Below, one piece after another: positions 44,190 through 55,283 of a DNA stretch of 64,000 bases. Position numbers and translations under genes: made by a program. The notes below the pieces were generated by a model. It did no database searches. It had not been told where the DNA came from and was given only the letters and a program-made list of their open reading frames with translations. The stretch's first letter is position 1. Each line of letters starts with the position of its first letter. Origin of the DNA: Ancylostoma caninum (taxonomy: Eukaryota > Nematoda > Chromadorea > Rhabditida > Ancylostomatidae); assembly GCA_037903475.1 (NCBI GenBank), contig JBAJFG010000150.1, positions 930,001-994,000 of the forward strand. Direction: 5' to 3'.

Positions 44190-44569
44190 GTCAAAGTAAA
44201 CGAAGAATTGCATCATGCCAACATTGACATATTCGGGGGCAAATACCGTTTTGAACAAGCGGGAAAGGGGAGCTAGGAGAAGGTCGAATGGAGCGCCTGA
44301 GTGTTTTCGCTTGAGAGGTAGCCGCGTTCAGGCCGCTTTTGGGTCAGCATTGTCCACTATTACCTGTCAGTTGGACGCCGGTAGCATGGCAACCTCTGAC
44401 AGCTCGGTAAGTGCTTGCACATATTCTCGGCCGGGAAGCCCCGGGTTGGACACCACTGTGAATCCAAAGTGATCCACCAGAGGACCAGAGGTATAAAAGC
44501 AATACAAATGTGCAAATTCTCATCAGAAGTACGAAAAGATGGCTGTTTGCAAGGTCCATCCATACTTTT
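44190..44569. other. unassigned stretch
   Basis: Nothing supported. Confidence 0.3.
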
Positions 44570-44816
44570 GGGTAATTTATACTAACTGCGTGCGTCAGTC
44601 GCGCATCAGTCGCACGCATCCATTTTCAAGGGATTTTCCCTGAAGACCGGTCAACAAGGCTTGTAGATCCTCAATGAAAAGACGGAGCGGCCGCTACGAG
44701 ACCGTAAACGCGTGCGTCTGAGCTGCGACTGCGATGCGACTGCTATACGACTAGACCCTATTCTTCATCACATACACGCACGCGCGTCAGTCGCACGCAT
44801 CCAGTATAAATTACCC
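44570..44816. mobile_element. MITE with GGGTAATTTATACT ends
   Basis: Perfect 14-base terminal repeats, extended imperfectly by TGCGTGCG, enclose 247 bases with no coding potential. A TTTT lies on both sides and could be a duplication or chance. Confidence 0.7.
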
Positions 44817-45043
44817 TTTTCGTACTGCTAGCTTTGTTCTATTTCTGAGCGGATTCCAACCAATTTGACCATTGTTTGTGAATGAATGAGAGTCCGCTGC
44901 TGTATCCACTAGGCCATCCATGCTAATGATCTATTCCATCCCGGTGGTGCTTTCATTCTTTATCATGTTCCCACCATCACCAACCAACCATTCCGACCGG
45001 GCCAGTTCCTTATTTAGAAGAAGTATCGGATAAAATATGCTTA

Positions 45044-45313
45044 CAGTGGACGTCAATGATGGTGGCCCATCCACGGCCTCTAAAAGGACGTCGCGCAACC
45101 GCGTTGCGCGCACCGGGATCGGTGTCGTCTGTTGCCGGAATGCTACTCCTAGACGCTTTTCTTCCCGATTCGTTCGAAAATCCTTCAAACGGGTACGAAC
45201 GCTGCTAGAAATAGCATAAAAACAGCAGAAGACATCGGTTATGGCATGCGCGGCGCGGTTGCGCGGCGCCCTTCTCGGGGCTGTGGATGGGCCAGCGAAA
45301 TTGACGTCCGCTG
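45044..45313. mobile_element. TA-flanked MITE, 270 bp (CAGTGGACGTCAA ends)
   Basis: Arms of about 36 bases, starting CAGTGGACGTCAATGATGGT and the complement of CAGCGGACGTCAATTTCGCT, are flanked by TA at 45042-45043 and 45314-45315. Tc1/mariner-type non-autonomous element. Confidence 0.8.
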
Positions 45314-45315
45314 TA

Positions 45316-46001
45316 CACTCGTGTGCTCGCATAAAAAGCAAGCTTTGTTTAGGCAATTCATCATGATGATGGAAGTTTAACATACGCTGCTTGCTCCGTG
45401 CATACTGGACACATCCAGCGCAACATTGAGACTCCCAGAAAAGGACGAGATGTGTATAGTTTCTTCCCTTCGAGTTGGAGTATCAGCGCAGAGTGAGTGA
45501 ATTATTGAAGATAGATATATTCCAAGCTGACAAGGACGGATAGGATGGCATAGCACTTTTTTGTGCAATTCCTTACCATGTGGTGTCAAGATTTTTGATC
45601 TGTCAAATGGCTTAGCCCGTACTCATTCTGGTTGTTGCAAAGATTAGATCAGAGAGATGGAATCCTTCAGTAACTGAGGCCAACCAAGAAAGGATATGTT
45701 ACATAACCACGAATGATGTAGGGTGAGCCTTCACTTAGTTAAACATCATTCATTGTTTTAATTGAAAAAACCTTCAGGCAAATCGCCGATCGTCACGGAC
45801 TAATTTCTGGTGTAATCAATCCAATGAGTTGTTTCTCTGGTGGAACCAATCAACAACAGAGAGGACATTGTGATATACAAGTACGTACCGACTGTAGAGG
45901 ATAAAGGGGATGGATTCGTTCTAAGTTAGTTATTTGGAAATCTTCCCCTAGCACTTTATATGAAACTTGGTTGTAGGTTGAACACATTCGCATAAGAACC
46001 G
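45316..46001. other. unassigned stretch
   Basis: No gene is supported. Confidence 0.3.
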
Positions 46002-46003
46002 TA

Positions 46004-46147
46004 CAGTCCCTCTCAAAAATACTTGCCTCATGCTTCACCGCCCATCTGCTAAGCGGCGCCGCATCACCTATGTATTATCATTCGTGGTGTGACGTGGCTA
46101 ACCTGGCGGGCGGTTCAGCATGAGGCAAGAATTTTTGAGAAAGGCTA
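46004..46147. mobile_element. TA-flanked MITE, about 144 bp
   Basis: Arms containing CTCAAAAATACTTGCCTCAT at 46010 and the complementary GCATGAGGCAAGAATTTTTG are flanked by TA at 46002-46003 and 46148-46149. No coding capacity. Confidence 0.75.
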
Positions 46148-46149
46148 TA

Positions 46150-47116
46150 TAGGTTCCTTTTTTCTCGGCAAGCGGTAAAAAATATCTCGAGTGATATGGA
46201 CGCGACTGCCTACTAATCGACGATACCTTCAATGTGACCAAATACTGTTCCCGGCTCGCATCCGTTCTGGTCATTAACAATTCCGGCAGTGGATTTCCAG
46301 TCAGGTTTCTACTTTCTTTCAGAATGACATACTCTGAAATAGCTCATCTATTCCAGCTCATAAAGGTACATTCCACTTGTCCTGCCAATTTTCTTATATT
46401 CCTTGTCATAACTACATCGTTTAACACATAACGGACAATACGATCCACCGGTAGGTCGTACGGCAAGTTATGTGGAGGACAATACGACAAACCAGTGGGT
46501 CGTATCCGCTTTAACCCTTTTTTCTTGGGTGGAACTCCCCCAAACTCTGGCCGTAGGGGTTATTCTACCCGCTAAACACGGCATCCATTTTGTACCATAG
46601 CTGCGATGCTGTAGGATTACTGTAGGCACGTTTTAGATACGTTCATCTATTTTCTCACAGCATCTGCTGCAAATTTGAACGTTGGAGTTACTTGACGTGC
46701 TGAACTCGAATACGTTATCCTTCTTGTACCGTGGAGAAGTATTGTAAGGCTACTGTAGCGTTACTGATGGTTAGTGCAGGCGTACTATAGATGCAGTTTA
46801 GTGACGAAATTCAGTGAAACTTTGGTGATGTTATTTGACATGCTGAGCAGCAATTCGACATTCATTTTGTACCGTAGTGCAGCACTGTAGGGTTACTGTA
46901 GGCATACTGTAGATGCAGTTTGTTCACCAAATTCAGCGAAACTTTGGCAAATGGGGGTTTTTGACATACCCAATAGGAATTTGAATTCATATTTGAGATC
47001 AGAGTGTAAAATAACCCCAGTGTTGGGTAAATTCTGATGCAAGTCCTTCCCTATAGTCCTAACATTATGATTACTGCAACTCCACAGTAATGCGATAAGC
47101 TGGAAAATGGATATCA
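46150..47116. other. unassigned stretch with degenerate ACTGTAGG repeats
   Basis: No gene. Units such as GTAGGGTTACTGTAGGCATA recur loosely at 46605-46930. Confidence 0.4.
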
Positions 47117-47117
47117 T

Positions 47118-47160
47118 ACGAGGGCGGTTTGAAAAGTTTCCGGAATGACCAACAAAGAGT
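47118..47160 (+). mobile_element. solitary mariner end
   Basis: TACGAGGGCGGTTTGAAAAG followed by TTTCCGGAAT is a typical mariner terminal repeat. No matching partner or transposase is seen nearby. Confidence 0.55.
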
Positions 47161-47284
47161 TGTTCTTCCTGAAAGATTTCCACGCAATTATGTTGGCGAG
47201 TCCTTCAAACGAATTGACTATGAATGTTAATTTGATCTGACAAAGACTGTTTCTTTGACAAGTGAATCAAGTCAAGCAACTTCG

Positions 47285-47612
47285 CCTGTGGGGTGTGTGG
47301 GGTGTGTGGGGTGTGTGGGGTGTGTGGGGTGTGTGGGGTGTGTGGGGTGTGGGGGGTGTGTGGGGTGTGTGGGGTGTGTGGGGTGTGGGGGGTGTGTGGG
47401 GTGTGTGGGGTGTGTGGGGTGTGTGGAGTGTGTGGGGTGTGTGGGGTGTGTGGGGTGTGTGGGGTGTGTGGGGTGTGTGGGGTGTGTGGGGTGTGTGGGG
47501 TGTGTGGGGTGTGTGTGTGGGGTGTGTGGGGTGTGTGGGGTGTGTGGGGTGTGTGGGGTGTGTGGGGTGTGCGGGGTGTGTGGCGTGTGTGGGGTGTGTG
47601 GGGTGTGTGTGT
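47285..47612. repeat. 9-bp GTGTGGGGT tandem array
   Basis: About 35 copies of a 9-base unit with few variants. Because nine is a multiple of three, all frames give long Val/Gly/Cys or His/Pro/Thr peptides. They are not genes. Confidence 0.95.
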
Positions 47613-48385
47613 TTGTTTGTTTGTATGTTCGGAATAGAAATCGCGGAGGATGAACCGATCGGGATCAAATTTTGCATGTAGGTTCTTCGGGGTCGGCGGA
47701 GGTTATAGGCTACCTTGCACCTGGGATTATCGATTATATCGATTTTATTGATTTTTTCGCTCTTCTTGACCAGGGACTAGCGAGAACATGATCACAGGGG
47801 TATCTCAATGCGCTGAACACGAATATGGCAACCATTTCGTATGCCACTATCGATTTATCGATTTTATTGATTTTTCGCCATTCTTGCCCAAGAGGCGATG
47901 GGAACATGTCTACTGGGGCATCTCAACACGCTGAGCACGGACATGGCAACCATTTTGGGCGAAATATCGATTTATTGATTTCATTGATTTTTTGCTATTC
48001 TTGCCCACTGGGCGGTAGAGACATGTCTACCGGGGTATCACAATGTGCTGAACACGGATATGATAACCATTTTGACCGAAATATCGATTTGTCTGTTATA
48101 TTGATTTTTCGACATTCTTGCACACGGGTCGGCGAAAACGTGCCTTTTGGGACTTTCCGAAACGCAGAACGTGGATGAGGCAAGCAATTTATAAGAATTT
48201 ATTTACCAGTCGAGTAATTTCACCCCATTTTTTGAGGGAAGGGGGCAGGGTGAAGGAGGGTCGCTTGAGCTGATCACCAAAATATGAACATTTTGGAAGG
48301 ATTTTTTGGTACAACAAATGTTGACATCAGCTTTAAATGGCCGGGAGGAATTAAACACCCGAGCGAAGCCGGGTACACCGTTTAG
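47613..48385 (+). mobile_element. Helitron-like non-autonomous element, copy 2
   Basis: The 3' end has the hairpin ACCCGAGCGAAGCCGGGT at 48357-48374, seven bases, then TTAG (48382-48385) followed by T. The body has about four tandem units of about 115 bases with ATCGATTTATCGATTTTATT. It is the same family as 37886-38400. The 5' end may lie before the 9-bp array. Confidence 0.55.
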
Positions 48386-48389
48386 TTAC

Positions 48390-49160
48390 TGTATAATATG
48401 AAGTATAGTAGTAGCTTCTCAGTAGATGGAACATACCTAATAGTATAATGTGATACGGATCGGATTATGCAGAATCAAAAGAAGCCGTATTAATGCCTAA
48501 ATGTTCAGGTTATTTCCTAAATTTCTTAATACTATAATCTGAAAGCTTTACAAGTTCACTGCTTCTTTAGCTTCAACATTATGTAGTAAGTAGGAAAAAT
48601 GCTGCTTCGTAAGCAACGTACAAAAATAAAAAAAACTGAGTGAACGAATTAGACGAATTACAAGGAGAAGTTTCTTGTCACGTAGTCAGCGGCAGCTTAG
48701 GCGTATGCGTAGCACGGATCCCCGTTCTCGGTGTTGACGTTTTGCTCGCTGCTGACGTTTTGCAGTGGGCTGTCGTCGGCATCCAGTTGAGGAGTAGGTC
48801 TTTTGGCCTACCTCTGAAAATGCAAACACCACTTCGAATGTAGTGCAAAATGTAACGAAATTTGGAGCTTACATTATTCAGAATCCATTTTTCTCAAATT
48901 GGTCGTGTCCATACAAGCGCACATCACGTCTAAATTCATCATAACCAGTTTTTTTTTGTAAAAGATGGTGAAAACTAGACAAATACCTCCATATATGAAC
49001 TCACAGAGTTAGCTGTAGAGCTCTAAATATGTAAGGACACCAATCGAGCAATTGCGACGACAGCTCGGTCAGCTTGTCTTTCCTTCCTTTTTCATTCGTT
49101 CCGAGATTGATGTAGAAGCTGCAACTTCTGACATTCACAAAGATGTACAACGTTGACCTA
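48390..49160. other. unassigned stretch
   Basis: No supported gene. Confidence 0.3.
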
Positions 49161-49365
49161 TTATATTTCCATAGACCTAGACTTCAAATCCACACTAGGG
49201 CCTTGGCTGAGTTCATCATGTCCGAGTCCGAGCATATCTTCGGCCAGTCCTAAAAGAATCTCGTCGACCAGGGATGTCCAACGTCCCACCGGCAAGGGCA
49301 TGTTCCAACTGTTCACGGGAGCTCTTTAGTTTGCCATCGCCTCAGTTGTTGTTGTTCATGGAATA
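49161..49365 (-). pseudogene. frameshifted C-terminal coding remnant, unrecognised
   Basis: Three frames are protein-like in succession on the minus strand: FHEQQQLRRW (about 49350), KLKSSREQLEHALAGGTLDI (about 49310-49270), then VDEILLGLAEDMLGLGHDEL to a TAA at 49161. They read as one acidic, helical C-terminus broken by two single-base shifts. It could equally be an exon with sequence errors. Family unknown. Confidence 0.4.
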
Positions 49366-49414
49366 ATCTGCTCTGCGTGGATCAGTGATCTGGAATAACT
49401 ATCAGCCGCTACTA

Positions 49415-50942
49415 CAGTAGCGAGCAAAAAGATTGCAACTTTTGGTTTCTCGTGTATAACTTCTTTCAAAGCAGAGCATGAAGGCTCAAATTTCTAAGAG
49501 AGTTGTAGATACTCCTGCGAGATGGGAAGAAGTTAAAACTTCCTCACCCCGCCGACTCTACCTTTTTAAAAAAATTTTCTGCAGAGGTCGAAATCTGTGA
49601 TTTGGCACCATGTGTAGAGACTTTCAAAATGTCGTCTATTGTTGGGCTCTGAATTGATTGCATGTATATGATTCAACATGTATTTGTCAGGAAATGTGAC
49701 ACTGGCTGACATTTGCGAAAACTATGTGAAGTTAGTTCAATAGTGATGTTTTATGGATGTTTTTGCCTCTCTGGTACCCTCTATCAGCTTTGTTTGAAGG
49801 GAAGAGACGCTGCTGATGGTTCCAAGAGTTTAGTTACAGGTGGTAGAATTTAATACATTTCATTGCTCCCTCGGCATTCCAAAATATTCCGGCTAGTTGC
49901 AATGCAGCCAATTGTGCACGTCACGAGAAACAAGATCTAAATTTCTTCTATCTCGAGAAGGAAGATACCCCAGCGTTCTCATGAGTGATAAAGATGCTCC
50001 TAGATTCCTAGAATATTGTCGTGTGCATGGCGACTCATGTCGCCTTGAATTTCTCGAGGCAGGACTACTCGAAATGAGTGTTTGCCAGTAGCACGAGTGG
50101 GTGTGCCCCCTTTGCTCCCCACACGAGTTTTCAAACTTCGCCTAGACTCTTTTGCTTTGGAAATGTCTCATTCGATTGGATTGATCCAATTTTAATGAAA
50201 TAGCTGGTTTTCATTATGGCAGGACACAGTATCCCACTTCGGTGGTGTCTCGTACAGTTCATTGCATTCTAGCAAAACCTACTCATCGAATCCAAGGCAA
50301 CATGAGCCTATATGTACACGGCAATATTCTAGGAATCTTGGAGCATCTTTATCACTCATGAGATCGCTGGGGTATCTTCCTTCTCGAGACAGAAGAAATT
50401 CAAATCTTTTCCGTAACGTGCGCAATTGGCTGCATTGCAATTAGCCGGAACATTTTGGAATCCCGAGGGAGCAATGGAATGTACTAAATTCTAGCACCTG
50501 TGACTAAACTTTTGGAACCATCAGCAACATCTTTTCCCTTCAAACAAAGCTGATAGAGGTAGCCAGAGAGCCAAAAATATCCATAAAACATCACTGCTCA
50601 ACTAAATTCACATTCGTCTTCACAAATGTCAGCCAGCAGTCCCCACAAATACATTTCCTAATAAATACGGGTTGATCTTTATGCAAGCAATCAATTCGGG
50701 GCCCGATTCCAACAATAGACGCCATTTTGAAAGACTTTGCGTGTGATACCAAATTACAGATTTCGTCCTCTGTGAAAAAAATATTCTTAAAGAACGTAAA
50801 GTAGGCAGCGTGAGGTGTTCCTGCCTTTTTTCTATCTCACATGGGTATCTACGACTCTCATAAAAATTTGAGCCTTCTTGCTCTGCTTTGAAAGAAGTTA
50901 TGGACAAAAAACCAAAAGTTGCAATCTTTTTGCTCGCTACTG
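49415..50942. mobile_element. Tc1-like foldback element, copy B (1528 bp)
   Basis: Perfect ends CAGTAGCGAGCAAAAAGATT are flanked by TA at 49413-49414 and 50943-50944. Long imperfect inverted arms of at least 400 bases leave a short centre. There is no transposase. This is the uninterrupted form of the element found at 14717-18299. Confidence 0.85.
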
Positions 50943-51174
50943 TATATTCCTGGATAAGTATACTTGCAGTCATACTCATTAATCCGAGGTGGATCCCAAT
51001 CATCCCCCTCCTTCTACATGCGCAAACAAATACTCCCACAATGGGGCTTCGTTGCGATTTTTCGATATGCTCCATGTAACCACAGACGATTTCGAGCGAT
51101 CCAGTTCCTCTTCTAACCTCAAAATTGATAAACACGACTAAACGAAGAAACTTATAGACCTCTAAGAAACTCAC

Positions 51175-51247
51175 GCGCATTAGAACAAAATGATAAAGTT
51201 CTGCAAACTTTTGGAAGATGTTGTCCTTCTTACGCAGTTCCCATTTG
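51175..51247 (-). CDS. possible exon of the minus-strand gene
   Basis: On the minus strand 73 bases encode KWELRKKDNIFQKFAELYHF and a few more residues, and end at a strong GTGAGT donor (51174-51169). The acceptor (GGCAAG) is weak. Its place in the gene at 51918-52306 is plausible by strand and order, but unproven. Confidence 0.3.
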
Positions 51248-51917
51248 CTTGCCAAATCGTTAAGATTGAGCCGGAATGGAGAAGAGGCAGTGGAAAGTAC
51301 ACGGAAAACGCAGAGATAGTTTTGCTTACATCGACAAAAAGAGATCGTCCACGTTTCAATGCACTTCCTACGGTTCACTTCAGGCTTCAAGTTTGGACGA
51401 GCTGCCTTTTCCGCAAAAACAAGTGTACGGCTGTTTTTGAAGATTAGTGCTCTATTCAAATCCCCCTAAAATATTGATGATGATGTTTTCTGATGACTCT
51501 AACCAGCGCAAGCGGTGTATGGAGGATAGTGCAAATTATGCTCGCGTACATAGCTGTTCTACATCTCTCGACCCACCATTGGTCTACTTGCGAGCAAATT
51601 TAAAAAAACCGCGCCTGGCCGTTGCAGATCGTTAAGGTCGAAGAGTAGAGTGGCGCGCATTGCTGTTCCGAATGAATTCCTATCCACTTATATACTAAGT
51701 TATTGGTTTACCTTCTACATTTTCAAAATTTCGGCCGTTCCCACCGCCAAAGACAGCGAAGACCTCACTTGCCCACACTTTTTACCCTCCCCTTCAATGC
51801 GTCTGCTAACGCACGCAACACATATGAAACAATTGTAAAATGAATTTCCCAAAAAAAAACCCCTAAAAACGCAGTCGTAAAAACATAAAATCACTCAAAA
51901 CAAAACGAGCAACGTAC

Positions 51918-52040
51918 CTGGGTTTATATAGCCAGCGGAATACTCCAACTCGTTCCGATTATAGTTCGACTCCTGTTCTTCCAACTGTGCTGCATACAAT
52001 CGTTCGCGATGCCGCTCCAAAATATACTCTTCCACAATCT
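51918..52040 (-). CDS. host gene exon 3, glutamate-rich
   Basis: A TTTTGTTTTCAG acceptor precedes 52040 and a GTACGT donor follows 51918. The 123 bases give two bases, 40 codons and one base. The peptide includes EEYILERHRERLYAAQLEEQ and is probably helical. It joins in phase to exon 2 across a 68-base intron (52041-52108). I recognise no family. Confidence 0.65.
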
Positions 52041-52108
52041 CTGAAAACAAAAAACCTTAGATAAACATTATTGTATGGAATCATTGAACGCACAGTCGTC
52101 GTTCCTAC

Positions 52109-52194
52109 CAACCTCCATACAACCTCCATAAACTGGTGGTCTAAAATCTGACCGACGGAACATAATCCAGTTCTCAAACGAACTTATCAGATCC
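52109..52194 (-). CDS. host gene exon 2
   Basis: The acceptor is GAATGTTTCAG before 52194 and the donor GTAGGA after 52109. The 86 bases give one base, 28 codons and one base, including FENWIMFRRSDFRPPVYGG. The leftover G joins AG of exon 3 to make a glutamate codon, so the reading frame is continuous. The short intron fits nematode genes. Confidence 0.65.
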
Positions 52195-52255
52195 CTGAAA
52201 CATTCACTCTTCTGCAACATTTAAGGTTCTGTAGCATACCGGCTCGAACACTCAC

Positions 52256-52306
52256 GGCGATCTTACATTCTTGCACACTGCACGGGGGGGGGGACCGAAG
52301 CTGTCC
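52256..52306 (-). CDS. host gene exon 1 of those visible, tentative
   Basis: Donor GTGAGT after 52256. The last two bases CC join G of exon 2 as a proline codon, keeping the frame across a 61-base intron. The acceptor (CACTGTTAG before 52306) is moderate. The exon contains a run of ten C bases giving consecutive prolines, which is unusual and could mark a sequencing or assembly problem. Confidence 0.4.
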
Positions 52307-52309
52307 CTA

Positions 52310-53140
52310 ACAGTGAAAGACAAGAACATTGGTGAAAATGCTAACATGTGTGTATAGACGCTGCGCATAACACCATACATTACATTCAAATACTTTAGCT
52401 ACATTCAACCGGCTTCACATATTTTAAATTTGTACTTCCTCAAAAGTAAGAACGAGTAATCCGTCAGCTGCTCTACCGCAGTTTAATGCATACCAAGTAG
52501 CATACGCATCAAAAATGCTCATAACAATCCCGATATTATACAGCGGAGGGAAACATAGTCTGCTGAGGACTTCTTTGAAAGAGAAGTGATATAATTGTCC
52601 GAAAATACGCGATAAATGAAAAATTGAAGGAAGCCAACATGGCGGGAGTGAGCAGAGAACCACTTTTAACAATGAAAAATTGAAGGAGGCCAACATGGGG
52701 AGAGTGAGCAGAGAACCACTTTCAACACTAATGTTACTTCGAAACCTTAAAACCCAAGAGATGGAACGAACTATCGTACCAATGCAGTAGGAGATACGCA
52801 CAGAGTTAGTCGATTGCGAAATGGCGCCCTCTGTGCTTTCCCGTGCAGGAGTTCACGCACTGTTGCACAATGATTTGTGAGCGCGGGCCGCACGGTATTA
52901 CCACTGCGCACGCCAATGGCACGCTTATTTGTCACGCTACAAGGCAAAGTACGCCGATCGCACGCTGAACGTCTTTGGCACGGAGGTCGCACCATAGGAA
53001 GATGTTCATTACACGATTTTTACAGGATGAAGAAGTTTCGAAAGCTTCTCAATTGTTCCGTGAGCTGATTCTACACCCGGAACCAACCGTTTTCGAAGGC
53101 AAGTACTCAGCTTTCTTAGCCTGGCTCAGGACAAAGTGAA
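52310..53140. other. upstream flank of the minus-strand gene
   Basis: A tandem duplication of about 50 bases (TGAAAAATTGAAGGAGGCCA) lies at 52610-52730. A minus-strand frame at 52560-52430 (around VMSIFDAYATWYALNCGRAA) is protein-like, but I cannot define splice sites for it. Confidence 0.35.
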
Positions 53141-53659
53141 GGAATGGCAAAGGTACTACATGAAGAAATCGCCTAAACCGTTGCCATTAGTAAATTAAAA
53201 CGATTCAGCACATGATGGTACATTATTCTGGAAGAAGAGCTCAGTGGGCAGAATGTTATAGAAGGGATACACCTTGCCAAACCTCTAATCATGTGGAGGC
53301 TTGGCACAAAACCTTGAAGTACTCTGTTCTGCAACAGAAACACAACATGGGTCTGGACACTATAGTGTTTGCTCTGCTTGAGCATTACGCAAACCTAGAG
53401 AAGGAACTAATAGCGGAGGTAAAATTAAACTAGGCTCAGCGAAACAGTGCCGTGTACATCAATATATTGCAGGTTTACAAGGAACAACTGATGGTGGCAG
53501 GAAAGCCCTTACTCACAAGAGACACAAGGAAACGCTCCGACACTACAAAGGGAGACAGGTACGTCGAATGTTGTAAAATGTTGCCTTCTTCCACATGGTA
53601 TACTTGCGGTCATTCTGATACAATGCTGTTTTCTTTCCGGCCATATCATTATCAGTGCT

Positions 53660-53970
53660 GCTATAGTCCTCGAGGACTGTAGCATCCTGCGTCGCCGTCG
53701 CTGGCGACTGTGATACCGGTGCGGATCGATTGTGGGCGGGGAATCGCGGCGGCCGCCGAATTTGGCGACTGGCAATCGCTAACATCGTCGGCCGCCGATA
53801 ATAGCGACTGCGGCGTCAGTGGCTATCGATTAGTCGCCAACATTGGCGATCCGCGGCCGCCAATGTTGGCGACTGCGGCTTCGGTGCAAGTCGATTGTGA
53901 GCGCCAACATTGGCGGCCGCCGTCGCCAGCGACGGCGACGCAAAGTGTCATACTCCTCGAGGAGTATAGC
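53660..53970. mobile_element. foldback MITE nested in the MULE remnant, 311 bp
   Basis: Ends CTATAGTCCTCGAGGACTGT and the complement of CTATACTCCTCGAGGAGTAT, each holding its own palindrome TCCTCGAGGA, followed by GCGTCGCCGTCGCTGGCGAC arms. The interior is palindromic and GC-rich. No duplication is clear. Confidence 0.75.
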
Positions 53971-54556
53971 GGCTACCGATGTGTTCACGCATCCCTAGCG
54001 CGAGCTGGTGCAAGACCACTTGCGCAGCTCTGCTGCCCTATAACAGCTTCATTCTTGCTCTGAATTAGACATGTGCAGGCCGGTCACAGTTCCATACACT
54101 AGTGAAGGAAACCATTCCAGGCTTACACCGCTACGCTCCCGTCTTTGCATCAGCTCGCGCTGGTGATGCGTGATGATAAAGTGATATGGCCGCAAAGGAA
54201 CAACACCGAATCAGAATGACCATTACTATATTCTCTCAGGGGTTGATTTTGGTATTAACAAGAGGCACATGGGCCGTGACGTTGAAATCGCAGGATGAAG
54301 TTCTATACGATATCGTTATTGAAATTCCATGCAGCTATCTTCCAAAAGTACGTTTTGTTCACTCCGCTATGGTGTAGCAAGGATCCAGTTCGACTACAAC
54401 AGAATGTTGCAGTTCAATTTCCACTGTGATAGGTGTGGTGCATGCGACTTTCAAATGAGAAGTACCTGTCCCTAGTCCACGAAAGCGGGGGTTGCCTGTA
54501 TCCATTGTCATGCTCGTGCGATTTTCTGTGAACCTGGTAAGCGTTTGCAACATATG

Positions 54557-54743
54557 TATATGACGCTGCAAACTAATTTGTCCGCGTAAAAATGCAGGTT
54601 TGGAATGAATGGCCACAATCCGGACCGTTCGGGGCATGGCACAGTGAAAATGAAATAGTGGCATAACTGGAAGCGTTCGGATTCTGCCATTCATTCTCTA
54701 CTTTGCATTTTTGCGAGGACAAATTAGTTGGCAGCGTCATATA
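54557..54743. mobile_element. MITE with TATATGACGCTGC ends
   Basis: Inverted arms TATATGACGCTGCAAACTAA and the complement of TATATGACGCTGCCAACTAA, continuing TTTGTCC. The core (GAATGAATGGCCACAATCCG, then AGTGAAAATGAAATAGTGGC) is the repeat found at 7.8-8.3 kb. Solitary ends occur near 6850 and 22100. Confidence 0.75.
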
Positions 54744-55283
54744 TCATGTTTTATTTGAAATCATTTCGCACTGAGATGTATGTTTTCGTTGCAAATCTCC
54801 AGAAAATTCAAACACACGACTTCTTCCAGCATGGCAATGCTTGCCATCTACTGTCCATCGCTTTGCCTCCTCAGCAAGTACTCAGTACACGGAAGAAGAC
54901 GATTTGGTGACGACCACCACCCACAACAGAAGAATCTGATGACTTCGACGATGGCAGCGTTCCTGAAGTAGCAGTCGTAGAAACTGTGGAAACCCTTGCC
55001 GATGTAACGTCCCTCCAGGACGAAACTAACGAACAATTTCAATGAATGAAGAAGTAAGTGGATGTAACTATGTGCAGTAAAGATCTGATACAAACTCATT
55101 TCTTTCAGGTGGAACCAACCACAAGCAATTCGAGATTTATGCAGCACGATAGAACAGAAGATGGAGGAGCTGAGACAGCAGTTCGCATTGAGTGTTGGCA
55201 GTCAGCCTGCGAGGAGACCATCAGTGCAAGGGCCCGGAAGAACACCGAAAATTAAAGACAGCAAGAGCCGAAATCCTCGTCTC

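Larger units (their letters stand above)
53140..55260 (+). pseudogene. MULE-type transposase remnant with SWIM finger
   Basis: The order of pieces fits a Mutator-like transposase C-terminal half. First, a domain end with RRAQWAECYR and SNHVEAWHKTLKYSVLQQ (53230-53330). Then a region containing GTWAVTLKSQDEVLYDIVIE (54265-54330). Then a SWIM-type zinc finger, CDRCGACDFQMRSTCP, stop, VACIHCHA (54430-54520), where Cys-x-His follows the pair of cysteines. A glutamate-rich tail follows (54890), and after a 5' GTAAGT/TTTCAG intron (55032-55109) a segment with IEQKMEELRQQFALSVG (55145-55200), likely coiled coil. Stops and two MITEs break it. Confidence 0.6.

Noticed and set aside
47285..47612. Interstitial telomere
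   Set aside because: The unit is the 9-mer GTGTGGGGT, not the nematode telomere repeat TTAGGC.
47255..47681. Cys-Gly-Val or His-Pro-Thr repeat proteins
   Set aside because: The 9-bp array is a multiple of three and opens every frame; no gene context.
50629..51459. 276-codon minus-strand ORF as one gene
   Set aside because: Its downstream part runs into the foldback element arm; only a possible 73-base exon within it has a strong donor.
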